A DNA stretch of 64,000 nucleotides. Source: Clostridiales bacterium. GTDB taxonomy: Bacteria > Bacillota > Clostridia > Peptostreptococcales > Anaerovoracaceae. The stretch is from positions 1 to 64,000 of the forward strand of contig DUVF01000028.1 of the NCBI GenBank assembly GCA_012841165.1, read 5' to 3'. The notes below the pieces were generated by a model. That model was not told the origin of the DNA and did no database searches. It saw nothing but the letters and a program-made list of their open reading frames with translations. Made by a program: the position numbers and the translations under genes. This document shows positions 37,552 through 45,883 of this stretch, piece after piece (the stretch's first letter is position 1; each line of letters starts with the position of its first letter).

Positions 37552-38619
37552 TCAGGGCTCAGTCGTCCCCGATGGTTCTGCCGGGCTGCCGTCGGTCGGC
37601 GCAGGAACACTTATGGAATAGATTTCATCGATTAAGCCGCCGATTGCCTGGTCGTCCGGATATACATAATAAGGCGGAGAGTCCTGCAAGGTGTGCGGCA
37701 TGATAAACGTTTTGATGTCGGAGGTGGAAATACCGATGGCTTTAGTCGCTATCTTGAGTGTCTGAGTTAGCGTTATATCGGATTTGACATTGTCGAAGAT
37801 GACGCCGGCAATTTTCGGAAGATCGAAGCCAATCATCTGATGGAAGGCCGATTTCATGAACTCCTGCTGCGCCTTCACGCGGCCAATGTCGCCATCGGGA
37901 TATCCCCTCCCGCGATTGCTCTTGCGAAAACGGAGAAACTGAACGGCATGTTCACCGTCTAATATCTGGTAGCCCTTCGGTATGTCAATGTAAAGGGGCG
38001 GTTTATCGGAAGGATCGCTGTAAAGCATACGGAAAGGAATATCCATCGGAACGCCGCCCATAGTATCGACGATTTTTTCAATCCCGGCGTAGTCAACCAA
38101 AACATAAGCGTTGATCGGCATACCTTTTAGCAGCTTGCTGACCGCCATAGCTGTCTCCAATGGATTGTCGGTCGCTTGATAGATCGCGTTGATCTTTAAA
38201 TATGACGCCGAGCCGGCATATTTTTCCCGGAAATAATACGTGTCGCGCGGAACGGATATCAGATCCACTTTTTTGGCTTCGTAATCAAAGCTGGCCAGCA
38301 TGATCGTATCCGCTAAGTTATCGTTCAGCCCTAACATCAAGATATTGATCCGGTCGGCGTTTTTAAATGCCGTGAAATAGGGACTGTCTTCATCGTAAAG
38401 AACCGGCATCTCATCTTTCAGGCGCACGGCGGGTCCCTCAAAGACAGATGTTTCACCAATATTATCTTTATCGAAGCCAAGCCGAGGCAGCACGAAAAAA
38501 TATATTGCCAATAACACGGCTACTCCGATGCAAAGTGAGATCAAAAAATATTTGAGAAATACAAGAAGTCCGTTGAGCCAAACTGGCCCATTGAACCTGC
38601 CTTTTTTTGATGACTTCAT
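37552..38619 (-). CDS. LytR-CpsA-Psr family ligase, copy 1
   Basis: LCP proteins transfer undecaprenyl-linked polymers (teichoic acid, capsule) to peptidoglycan. The 355 aa protein has an N-terminal cytoplasmic stretch and a transmembrane helix at about 18-45. The extracellular LCP domain contains DTIMLASF, SVPRDTYYF, GGVPMDI and the Arg-rich FLRFRKSNRGRGYPDGDIGR. It is a close tandem paralogue of the next gene: the whole LCP domain matches motif by motif. The C-terminal tail is Pro/Thr-rich (PAPTDGSPAEPSG). Confidence 0.93.
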   Translation of the reverse strand: MKSSKKGRFNGPVWLNGLLVFLKYFLISLCIGVAVLLAIYFFVLPRLGFDKDNIGETSVFEGPAVRLKDEMPVLYDEDSPYFTAFKNADRINILMLGLNDNLADTIMLASFDYEAKKVDLISVPRDTYYFREKYAGSASYLKINAIYQATDNPLETAMAVSKLLKGMPINAYVLVDYAGIEKIVDTMGGVPMDIPFRMLYSDPSDKPPLYIDIPKGYQILDGEHAVQFLRFRKSNRGRGYPDGDIGRVKAQQEFMKSAFHQMIGFDLPKIAGVIFDNVKSDITLTQTLKIATKAIGISTSDIKTFIMPHTLQDSPPYYVYPDDQAIGGLIDEIYSISVPAPTDGSPAEPSGTTEP

Positions 38620-38734
38620 GAAAAGCTACTTGATCCTATTCGGATTATTGAGATAGAGATATCTGTACTGATAATGCTTATTCTATACCTGAATCGACAA
38701 AAAGAAAACAATATTTGACGATTCTGGTCGTTTT

Positions 38735-39751
38735 TTAATCATTTTGCGTCATTTTGCCATCTTCGGATTCTTCTTTGCTGTAAGAATAAATCTCGTACAA
38801 CATGGTCTCGATACCCACAGAGTCTGGTATCCAATAAGACGTCCCTTTTTTGGTGCGCGCTTCACCTGGAACCGTATAAGTTTCGATCGATGAAGCATCA
38901 AGTCCAACTGCTTTGGCGGCGATCTTCAGCGCCATGCCGGCCGTCAGATCGGAATCGACATTATCAAGGACGGTTTTCGCTACCTTGGGGAAGCCCAAAC
39001 CGAGAGATTCCTTGAAAGCGGATTTGATAAATTTTTGCTGGGCCTTCACGCGTCCGATGTCTCCATCAGGATATCCTTTTCCGCTATTGCTCTTGCGAAA
39101 ACGAAGAAACTGAACGGCATGATCACCGTCTAAAACCTGTTCGCCAGCCGGAATATCGATTCTGAGCGGTGGCTTGTCGGTCGGATCATCGTATCGCATA
39201 CGAAACGGAATATCCATCGGAACACCGCCCATCGAATCAACGATTTTTTCTACTCCATCAAAGGTGACCACCGCGTAATAATGAATCGGCACTCCCATCA
39301 GCAACTGACTGACCGCGGTAGCCGTACCCACCGCACGGCCATTGCGATACACGGCATTGATCTTTCTTGCCGCCGGGCTGTTGGCCTCCGGCCGTTCGAA
39401 ATAAGTATCTCTCGGTATGGATATGATATCGACATGCTGATTTTTCAGATCGAAGCTCCCCAGCATGATGGTGTCGGTCAACTCGTCATGTGTGCCCATG
39501 ACTATGACATTGACGCGTTCAGAGTCATTAAATGTTTCAAAAAATGGACTGTTCGGATCGACGATCGGTTCCATTTGCTCGAACAGATTTTCCTCTCCGG
39601 AAAAAATCCGAATTCCGCCAAACTTTTCAAATAGCATCCGGCCAGGTATCATCACGACCATAAATATCATCAGCCAGATGAAAAACCATTTTATAAAAGT
39701 TGCAAAACCTGTTTTTTTTCTGGCTTTCATATTATTTGAGCGATGAGACAT
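38735..39751 (-). CDS. LytR-CpsA-Psr family ligase, copy 2
   Basis: A 338 aa LCP protein with a short basic cytoplasmic tail, a transmembrane helix at about 18-40 and the LCP domain (DTIMLGSF, SIPRDTYFE, GGVPMDIPFRMRYDDP, FLRFRKSNSGKGYPDGD). It precedes copy 1 on the transcript by 115 bases. An AAAGGAG SD lies 24 bases before the ATG, with a GCTG/CAGC hairpin between, so the effective spacing may depend on folding; ATG at 39730 is an alternative. With TagO and WecB it completes a route to wall-linked polymers. Confidence 0.92.
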   Translation of the reverse strand: MSHRSNNMKARKKTGFATFIKWFFIWLMIFMVVMIPGRMLFEKFGGIRIFSGEENLFEQMEPIVDPNSPFFETFNDSERVNVIVMGTHDELTDTIMLGSFDLKNQHVDIISIPRDTYFERPEANSPAARKINAVYRNGRAVGTATAVSQLLMGVPIHYYAVVTFDGVEKIVDSMGGVPMDIPFRMRYDDPTDKPPLRIDIPAGEQVLDGDHAVQFLRFRKSNSGKGYPDGDIGRVKAQQKFIKSAFKESLGLGFPKVAKTVLDNVDSDLTAGMALKIAAKAVGLDASSIETYTVPGEARTKKGTSYWIPDSVGIETMLYEIYSYSKEESEDGKMTQND

Positions 39752-39831
39752 TGTGTTTGTCAGCTGCCGGCGCAGCTCCTTTCATTTCGGTTTTTAATAA
39801 AGCGCAGCATCAGCCCCCTCTGAAAAACCGC

Positions 39832-39861
39832 ACAAAGGCGAAAGTCTACTTCCGCCTTTGT
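39832..39861 (-). terminator. terminator after hbd
   Basis: Perfect 9-base arms ACAAAGGCG and CGCCTTTGT, extended by an internal AAGT/ACTT pairing, are followed on the minus strand by GCGGTTTTTC. It ends the pgi-crt-hbd transcript before the LCP genes. Confidence 0.8.
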
Positions 39862-39915
39862 CATTCTACTAAATCAAGCCGCTTTATGCAACGACTATCT
39901 TTGTTCAAATTTCAA

Positions 39916-40764
39916 CTATTTATTGTAATCAAAAAAGCCGGCGCCGCTTTTGCGACCCAGTTTTCCGGCCCGAACCATCTTGCGCAGCAAGGGATGCGGC
40001 CGGTATTTAGGGTCACCAAATTCCGTGTGCAAGGTTTCCATGATCGCCAGACAAACATCAAGGCCGACCAGATCGCCCAACGCCAGGGGGCCGAGCGGAT
40101 GACTGGCGCCGAGTTTCATCGCTTCGTCAATGTCTTCCGCCCTTGCGATACCATCCGCCAAAACGCCAACCGCTTCGTTGATCATCGGAATGAGGATACG
40201 GTTAACCACGAAACCGGGCGCTTCTTTTATTTCCACCGGAGTTTTCCCCAGGGCAACCGTCAGCTCAACGATCTGCTCTTTAGTTTCGTCAGACGTCATC
40301 ACGCCCTTGATAATTTCCACCAGCTTCATCATTTGAACAGGATTGAAAAAATGCATCCCGATAACTTTATCGGGGCGTTTGGTCGCTGCCGCAATTTCTG
40401 TGATGGAAAGAGACGAAGTGTTGGTCGCCAGGATCACATCCGGCCGGCAGATCTCATCTAATTCCGCGAAAAGCGCCTTTTTAGCCGCCATTTCTTCAGT
40501 GGCGGCTTCGATGATTACATCAACATCTTTCATGATACCGATATCAGTCGAACTATTGATGCGACCCATGATAAGCGCTTTTTCATCTCCGCTGAGATTT
40601 CCCTTTGCAATCAGGCGATCAAGATTCTTTTCCACTGCAGCGATCCCTTTATCAACTGATGTTTGTCTGCGGGCACGCAGGCTTACCTGATGACCCGACT
40701 GAGCCAGCAGTTGAACAATGCCGGCTCCCATAGTTCCGGATCCCAATACGCCGATATGTTTCAT
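39916..40764 (-). CDS. hbd: 3-hydroxybutyryl-CoA dehydrogenase
   Basis: It interconverts acetoacetyl-CoA and 3-hydroxybutyryl-CoA with NAD(P)(H), either in butyrate synthesis or in butyrate beta-oxidation. The 282 aa protein has the dinucleotide-binding [17 protein letters not shown], the catalytic His in [15 protein letters not shown] with the Glu partner, and [19 protein letters not shown] precedes the ATG. It follows crt by 43 bases. Direction of flux cannot be read from the sequence. Confidence 0.95.
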   Translation of the reverse strand: MKHIGVLGSGTMGAGIVQLLAQSGHQVSLRARRQTSVDKGIAAVEKNLDRLIAKGNLSGDEKALIMGRINSSTDIGIMKDVDVIIEAATEEMAAKKALFAELDEICRPDVILATNTSSLSITEIAAATKRPDKVIGMHFFNPVQMMKLVEIIKGVMTSDETKEQIVELTVALGKTPVEIKEAPGFVVNRILIPMINEAVGVLADGIARAEDIDEAMKLGASHPLGPLALGDLVGLDVCLAIMETLHTEFGDPKYRPHPLLRKMVRAGKLGRKSGAGFFDYNK

Positions 40765-40807
40765 AAAATAATTCTCCCTTTTATATATATATTATTTATC
40801 CTAAGAT

Positions 40808-41587
40808 CTATCTTCCTTTAAAGTCTGCTTTCCGGTTCTCAAGGAAGGCGCCCATGCCTTCCTTCTGATCGGCCGTTTCGAAGCACATGCCGAACAGCTT
40901 CGCTTCCACTTCGATCGCCCGGTCGATCTCCGGGGTTTCGAGGCCCCGTCGAATCGCCTGCTTGGCGTATCGAACCGCCATTGGGGCGTTTTTCAAGATA
41001 CGCGCCGCCAGATGATCAGCGGCATTCATAAGTTCCTCATGTGGTACCACCTGATTGACCAAACCGATCCGCAATGCTTCCTCAGCATCTATGACATCAC
41101 CGGTTAAAATCAGTTCGACGGCTTTTTGCTTACCGATCAGACGAGGCATCCGATGTGTTCCGAAATATCCCGGAATAACACCCAGTCCGACTTCAGGCTG
41201 GCCAAATTTGGCGCGTTCACTGGCGATCCGGATATCACAGGCCATAGCTAATTCACAGCCGCCACCCAACGCATACCCGTTAACCGCCGCGATCGACGGC
41301 TTGCACATCGTCTCTATCCTGCGAAAAACTTTCTGCCCCAAACGGCCCCAGGCAACGCCGCCGGCTTCGTCAAGAGAATGCATTTCCGCGATATCGGCTC
41401 CGGCGACAAAAGCACCCCCTCTTCCGGTGATGACCGTCAAGACCACCGAGTCATCCCGAGCGATCTCTTCAAGCGCTTCCTGCATATCGCGCAACACCGC
41501 TTCGCTGAGCGTATTCATAGCTTGCGGACGATTGATCGTCAACAGCGCCATACCGCTATCTTGTTTGTCCAGTTCTACAAATTCCAC
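40808..41587 (-). CDS. crt: enoyl-CoA hydratase (crotonase)
   Basis: It hydrates crotonyl-CoA to 3-hydroxybutyryl-CoA, the substrate of the adjacent Hbd. The 259 aa protein has the oxyanion-hole segment FVAGADIAEM, the catalytic Glu in GGGCELAMACD and the second Glu in GQPEVGLGVIPG, both intact. The start is GTG at 41587 with GGGAGG nine bases upstream and overlaps pgi by 13 bases. Bcd/EtfAB and thiolase genes, expected for a full C4 cycle, are not in the window. Confidence 0.94.
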   Translation of the reverse strand: MEFVELDKQDSGMALLTINRPQAMNTLSEAVLRDMQEALEEIARDDSVVLTVITGRGGAFVAGADIAEMHSLDEAGGVAWGRLGQKVFRRIETMCKPSIAAVNGYALGGGCELAMACDIRIASERAKFGQPEVGLGVIPGYFGTHRMPRLIGKQKAVELILTGDVIDAEEALRIGLVNQVVPHEELMNAADHLAARILKNAPMAVRYAKQAIRRGLETPEIDRAIEVEAKLFGMCFETADQKEGMGAFLENRKADFKGR

Positions 41588-42864
41588 TTTGCATGACCTC
41601 CCTGCCTTAACTCCAACAATTTACGCATTTCTGCCTTATAATACTCTACTCCAGGCTGGTTAAAGGGATCGACTTTAAGAAGCAAGCCTGATAGGGCACA
41701 GGCATATTCGAAAAAATAGACCAACTGACCAAAGATCGAAGCGGAGAGTTCCGGTAGATTTATTCGAATCATTGGTACCCCCGCTGCCCGATGCGCTGCC
41801 GCAACCCCGTCGGTAGCCGCCTGGTTGATCTGATTGAAACTCAGACCGGCCAAAAGACCGCCGACGGACTCCGGCACTGTCACATCTCCCGGAGGCTCAG
41901 CTACAGAAAGGACGGTCTCAAACACGACAGGATTTCCCTCTTGAAGGAACTGACCCATTGAATGAAGGTCTGTCGTAAATTCAAGCGAGGCCGGGAATAT
42001 GCCCTTGCCCTCCTTTCCTTCGCTTTCGCCGAACAATTGTTTAAGCCATTCTCCAAAATATCGGAATGACGGTTCATAGTACTCAAAGACCTCAATGATG
42101 CGACCCCTGTGATACATAATATTCCGTATCGCCGCATAGCGGGCAGCCGGTTCAAGCAATTCCGCCTGCTTGGCGGCGCCTGCCAGCATCTCCGCGATAT
42201 CGATGCCGGCTGCAGCGATCGGCAGCAAACCGACCGGCGAAAGGACTGAATAACGGCCTCCTATATCATCAGGCACAACAAAACTGACATACCCCTCCTG
42301 ATCGGCCTCCGTTCGCAATTCGCCCTTTACTGCATCTGTAATAGCGTAGATTCTCCCTGCCGCTTCCTTTTTACCATATCTGGCCCGCAGCCATTCCTTC
42401 AACAGCGCAAAGGCGGCCTGTGGTTCGGTTGTCGTACCGGATTTAGAGATCACCAGCAAGCAAACCTCCTTGCCTTCAAGTTTCTCCAGCAAGCGTTTAT
42501 GGTAAGTTCCGCTGAGATTCTGGCCGGCAAAAATTATTTCCGGGCGGCGTTGCCCTTCAGTGCTTGCCCGCGCATTAGTCGTTTCAGAAAGCAGCTCGAT
42601 CGCTGCCCGGGCGCCTATGTAGGACCCCCCTATCCCTATTACTACCAGCACTTCGCACTTTCTTTGAAGATTTTCCGCCGTTTCAATTATTTTCTCAACT
42701 ATCATCGGATCGAGATTTCGCGGCAGATCCACCCAGCCTGTAAAAGGGCCCTGGCCGGAGCGCAGATAGGCATCCGCTTCTTCCAGCGCCGCGTCAAAAT
42801 ATCCGATTTCTTCAGCTGTAACTCTGGCGTCTTCAAATTGAAAGCCAATGTTTTTAATAGTCAT
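41575..42864 (-). CDS. pgi: glucose-6-phosphate isomerase
   Basis: It interconverts glucose 6-phosphate and fructose 6-phosphate. The 429 aa protein belongs to the short bacterial form and shows GGSYIGARAAIELL, SKSGTTTEP and the HSMGQFLQEG segment. GAGGTG lies seven bases before the ATG at 42864. It leads the pgi-crt-hbd run and connects to glpX further downstream. Confidence 0.94.
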   Translation of the reverse strand: MTIKNIGFQFEDARVTAEEIGYFDAALEEADAYLRSGQGPFTGWVDLPRNLDPMIVEKIIETAENLQRKCEVLVVIGIGGSYIGARAAIELLSETTNARASTEGQRRPEIIFAGQNLSGTYHKRLLEKLEGKEVCLLVISKSGTTTEPQAAFALLKEWLRARYGKKEAAGRIYAITDAVKGELRTEADQEGYVSFVVPDDIGGRYSVLSPVGLLPIAAAGIDIAEMLAGAAKQAELLEPAARYAAIRNIMYHRGRIIEVFEYYEPSFRYFGEWLKQLFGESEGKEGKGIFPASLEFTTDLHSMGQFLQEGNPVVFETVLSVAEPPGDVTVPESVGGLLAGLSFNQINQAATDGVAAAHRAAGVPMIRINLPELSASIFGQLVYFFEYACALSGLLLKVDPFNQPGVEYYKAEMRKLLELRQGGHAKWNL

Positions 42865-42947
42865 GACGACACCTCAATGTTTATCCGAGATCAACCAGAT
42901 CGATGAAAACTATCATATTTTTTATTATATATAAATTATACCGTTAT

Positions 42948-43406
42948 TCAAAATAAATATAGCCTGAGATCTGCTTGGTTAAACATCAGCCTCAGGCCAG
43001 CATCCGTTCCGCCGCCTTTATCCTGGCCTTTGCCAAAGCCGACGCCCTCTCCGTTGCCTTTACTTTGAGCTTTGCCACAGCCGGCGCCCATCATGCTGCC
43101 TTTGCTCTGATCTTTACCGAAGTTGGCGCCCACCGCCCGACCCAGCCTGGCTTGACCGGCGCCGTCACAATTTACCTGTTTTTTCTCAAGCGCGGCATAA
43201 ATCTCATCCGCCCGTTCCTTGGTCATCACGCCGGCGTCAACTTTAGCGTCTAACTGAGCACGCTTAACTTTCAGCATCTCAGCCTTAAAGGCGTCCAGAT
43301 TGGCCGCAACTTCCGCCGGGGTGCCGGTAGCGGCAAAGGCTGTCACACCGGTGGCCGCTAAAGCCACTACCATGATGGCTGCTAATATTCCTTTTGAAAT
43401 CTTCAT
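42948..43406 (-). CDS. small secreted Gly/Lys-rich protein, DUF2680-like
   Basis: A 152 aa protein with a clear signal peptide (basic start, GILAAIMVVALAATGVTAFA, cleavage near residue 25). A short helical part, LDAKVDAGVMTKERADEIYAAL, resembles DUF2680-type exported proteins of Clostridia, and a C-terminal half carries repeated GKxQxKG units (GKDQSKGS, GKAQSKGN, GKGQDKGG). The product is unknown; the repeats suggest a flexible, basic, surface or pilus-associated tail. The SD AAAGGAGG is strong. It is divergent from the two-component system, which may control it. Confidence 0.78.
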   Translation of the reverse strand: MKISKGILAAIMVVALAATGVTAFAATGTPAEVAANLDAFKAEMLKVKRAQLDAKVDAGVMTKERADEIYAALEKKQVNCDGAGQARLGRAVGANFGKDQSKGSMMGAGCGKAQSKGNGEGVGFGKGQDKGGGTDAGLRLMFNQADLRLYLF

Positions 43407-43601
43407 TTTTTTCTTCCTCCTTTAGATACTTTCTCTGAATGTTTTTACTGCTGCATCACGCTGCTCGCAATTATTTTTAATTTCTGACGACCGGTCTGCC
43501 GACAGTGGCCGCTATCGGCTTGTCTTAATGATGCCCTTTAATTGTGTCTTTCCTATGTCGATAACTCGCTTTTTCGGTGAATTTATTTCTGCTCGGAGTG
43601 C

Positions 43602-43607
43602 TATAAT
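43602..43607 (+). promoter_or_regulatory. extended -10 promoter of the two-component operon
   Basis: TGCTATAAT at 43599-43607 is an extended -10 box; no good -35 is present. The predicted transcript would start only about 15 bases before the ATG, just covering the AAGGGGG SD. A positive regulator could compensate for the missing -35. Confidence 0.45.
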
Positions 43608-43628
43608 AAAGAGAAGGGGGCGGAAAAA

Positions 43629-44327
43629 ATGGCAAAATTACTGATAGCGGACGATCACCAGCAAATCACCACCGTATTAAAGGACTATGCCCAGCAGGAA
43701 GGCCATAAGACTATTCTGGCGGCCGACGGTCTGACAGCGCTTGAACTGTTCGAGAACGAGAAACCGGATGTTGTTCTGCTGGATGTGATGATGCCGAAGA
43801 TGGACGGATTTGAGGTTTGCCGCAAAATACGCCAGATATCGACGACGCCGGTGATCATGATCACCGCGCGCGGCGAAGACTTTGAAAAGATCATGGGGCT
43901 CGACATCGGTGCCGACGACTATATCGTCAAGCCCTTCTCTCCCGCGGAAGTGATGGCGCGGGTGCGCGCCGTCCTCAGGCGACTGGCACCGGCTGATGAA
44001 AACTCTGAAGCGCGAATCTACCACTATTCAAATCTGACCATCGATTTAGATCGCTTCATCGTCAGTATCAATGATCAAAAAATCGCCTTGACTAAAAAGG
44101 AAACGGAACTTTTGTGGACCCTGGCAACCGGCCGCAACCGGGTTTTTTCAAGAGACAACCTGCTCAACCTCTTGTGGGGCTACGATTACTACGGCGACAG
44201 CCGAACCGTCGATTCCCACATCAAGCGTCTGCGCGCCAAGCTGGATGCGCTGCCTCATCCCGACTGGGATATAAAGACCATCTGGGGCGTCGGCTATCAA
44301 TTCGAGGAGAAAAAACATGAAGCATAG
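43629..44327 (+). CDS. OmpR/PhoB-family response regulator
   Basis: The 232 aa protein has a receiver domain with acidic pocket D8-D9, phosphoacceptor D52, T79 and K101, and a winged-helix DNA-binding domain from about residue 125 (LTKKETELLWTLATG, SRTVDSHIKRLRAKL, GVGYQF). It overlaps the histidine kinase gene by 11 bases, so the pair is co-translated. Its target genes are unknown; the divergent secreted-protein gene is the nearest candidate. Confidence 0.94.
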   Translation: MAKLLIADDHQQITTVLKDYAQQEGHKTILAADGLTALELFENEKPDVVLLDVMMPKMDGFEVCRKIRQISTTPVIMITARGEDFEKIMGLDIGADDYIVKPFSPAEVMARVRAVLRRLAPADENSEARIYHYSNLTIDLDRFIVSINDQKIALTKKETELLWTLATGRNRVFSRDNLLNLLWGYDYYGDSRTVDSHIKRLRAKLDALPHPDWDIKTIWGVGYQFEEKKHEA

Positions 44328-45798
44328 GCTGGCCTGGAAACTGCTTTTGTATTTCTCGATCTCCCTAATCGCCTTCTCGCTGATCATCGGCCTGGTTTTC
44401 ATGACCTTGTTTAAGGACCACACTGTCCGCCTTTACCAAGCGGATTTGGAAAAACGAACGGCAGTGATCGCGGAAGGCTTGTCCGATTATCTCACCGACG
44501 CCGAAAACTTGTCCGCCGACAACAGCAATAGCCCAAACATCAGAAAAGGCGGCAACGGCAACCTGATGGCGCGTTACGGAAGATTTTTACGCCTGATCGA
44601 CAATCTGGCCATGTCAGATGTGTGGATAGTCGACCCGCATTTCAGCATCCTGCGCATCGGCAAATCCGATACCCAGGCTTATGAAAGTCCGGATTTCTCG
44701 GACGAAGCCGTTGAAGTTCTAAAACAGGTCTTCAACGGTCAGTCCGCTGTCAGCCGAAGCTTCAGCGCGCAGCTGAATGCGCCGACGCTGACGGTCGGCG
44801 CTCCCGTCATAGTCAACGATCAGGTGGTAAGCGCGCTTCTTTTGCATGAACCGGTCAAAGGAATGGACGAAGCCGTCAACGAGGGCCTGCGCATGCTGTT
44901 TATCAGCAGCATGGCGGCTTTGGTTCTCTCCATCCTGCTTGCGCTGGGCCTGACTTTCTTGTTTACCCGCCCCCTGGAAAAAATGCGCCAGGCCGCTCTC
45001 CGGCTGGCTGAAGGCGACTACGCCGTTTCAACTGAAGTCAGTCAGAAAGACGAGATCGGCGCCCTCGCCTCAGCTATCGACCATCTCAGCCAGCGCCTGT
45101 CCGCAGTCTCTAAAGAACGGGAAATGTTAGATCAGCTGCGGCAGGATTTCGTGGTCAACATCTCCCATGAACTGCGGACGCCGGTGACGGTTTTACGCAG
45201 CTCTCTGGAAGCCTTAACGGACAAAGTAGTGACCAAACCGGATGAAATCGCGGAATACCACCGCCAGATGCTGCAAGAGAGCAGATCACTGGAACGCTTG
45301 GTGAACGATCTGTTGGAATTATCGAAGCTGCAAAACGCCGATTTTGCCATTCAGAAAGAAGCGCTCAATATCGGAGACGCGCTGACAGACGCTCTGCGCA
45401 GCGTCACCCCTCTGGCTGCGGCCAAAGATGTGACCTTCGAACGCGATATGGCCGGATCAAATCTCCATTTTGAGGGTGACTACGGCCGCCTCCGGCAGAT
45501 GTTCCTCATTATTTTAGATAACGCCATCAAATTTTCACCCGTCGGGGGCAGGATCTTCGTTAGTCTCGACGCTGAAAAAATAACCATCGCCGATCAGGGG
45601 CCGGGCATTGAGGCGGCTGACCTGCCGTATATTTTCGATCGCTTCTATAAGGTTCGTTCTCAGAACAACAAGACAGGCTCCGGCCTGGGGCTGGCCATCG
45701 CCAAGGAAATCGCCCGCCGCCACGGAATTGAGATTAAGGCTGAGAGCCAGGATGGGCAGGGAACCCGGTTTATGTTTTATTTGCCAATAAAAGACTGA
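44317..45798 (+). CDS. sensor histidine kinase, HAMP-containing
   Basis: The 493 aa kinase has two transmembrane helices (about 8-30 and 196-216) around a 165-residue extracytoplasmic sensor. A HAMP domain, HisKA with the phosphorylated H284 in NISHELRTP, and the HATPase domain with N box LDNAIKFSP, G1 ADQGPGIE and G2 GSGLGLAIA follow. The layout is that of PhoR/ResE/WalK-like kinases, but without a cytoplasmic PAS. The signal cannot be deduced. A strong hairpin terminator follows six bases after the stop. Confidence 0.94.
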   Translation: MKHRLAWKLLLYFSISLIAFSLIIGLVFMTLFKDHTVRLYQADLEKRTAVIAEGLSDYLTDAENLSADNSNSPNIRKGGNGNLMARYGRFLRLIDNLAMSDVWIVDPHFSILRIGKSDTQAYESPDFSDEAVEVLKQVFNGQSAVSRSFSAQLNAPTLTVGAPVIVNDQVVSALLLHEPVKGMDEAVNEGLRMLFISSMAALVLSILLALGLTFLFTRPLEKMRQAALRLAEGDYAVSTEVSQKDEIGALASAIDHLSQRLSAVSKEREMLDQLRQDFVVNISHELRTPVTVLRSSLEALTDKVVTKPDEIAEYHRQMLQESRSLERLVNDLLELSKLQNADFAIQKEALNIGDALTDALRSVTPLAAAKDVTFERDMAGSNLHFEGDYGRLRQMFLIILDNAIKFSPVGGRIFVSLDAEKITIADQGPGIEAADLPYIFDRFYKVRSQNNKTGSGLGLAIAKEIARRHGIEIKAESQDGQGTRFMFYLPIKD

Positions 45799-45803
45799 TA
45801 AGC

Positions 45804-45842
45804 GAAGCCGTTGCGAATCGAATGTCGATTCACAACGGCTTC
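45804..45842. terminator. bidirectional terminator between kinase and S-layer genes
   Basis: Arms of 18 bases (45804-45821 and 45825-45842) pair with one mismatch around a three-base loop. It sits between two convergent genes; the plus-strand tail is ATTAGTT and the minus-strand tail has TCTTTTATT, so it can serve both. Confidence 0.8.
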
Positions 45843-45883
45843 ATTAGTTAGAAGGCTATTCGTGTAAATTACTTCTATGCTGA

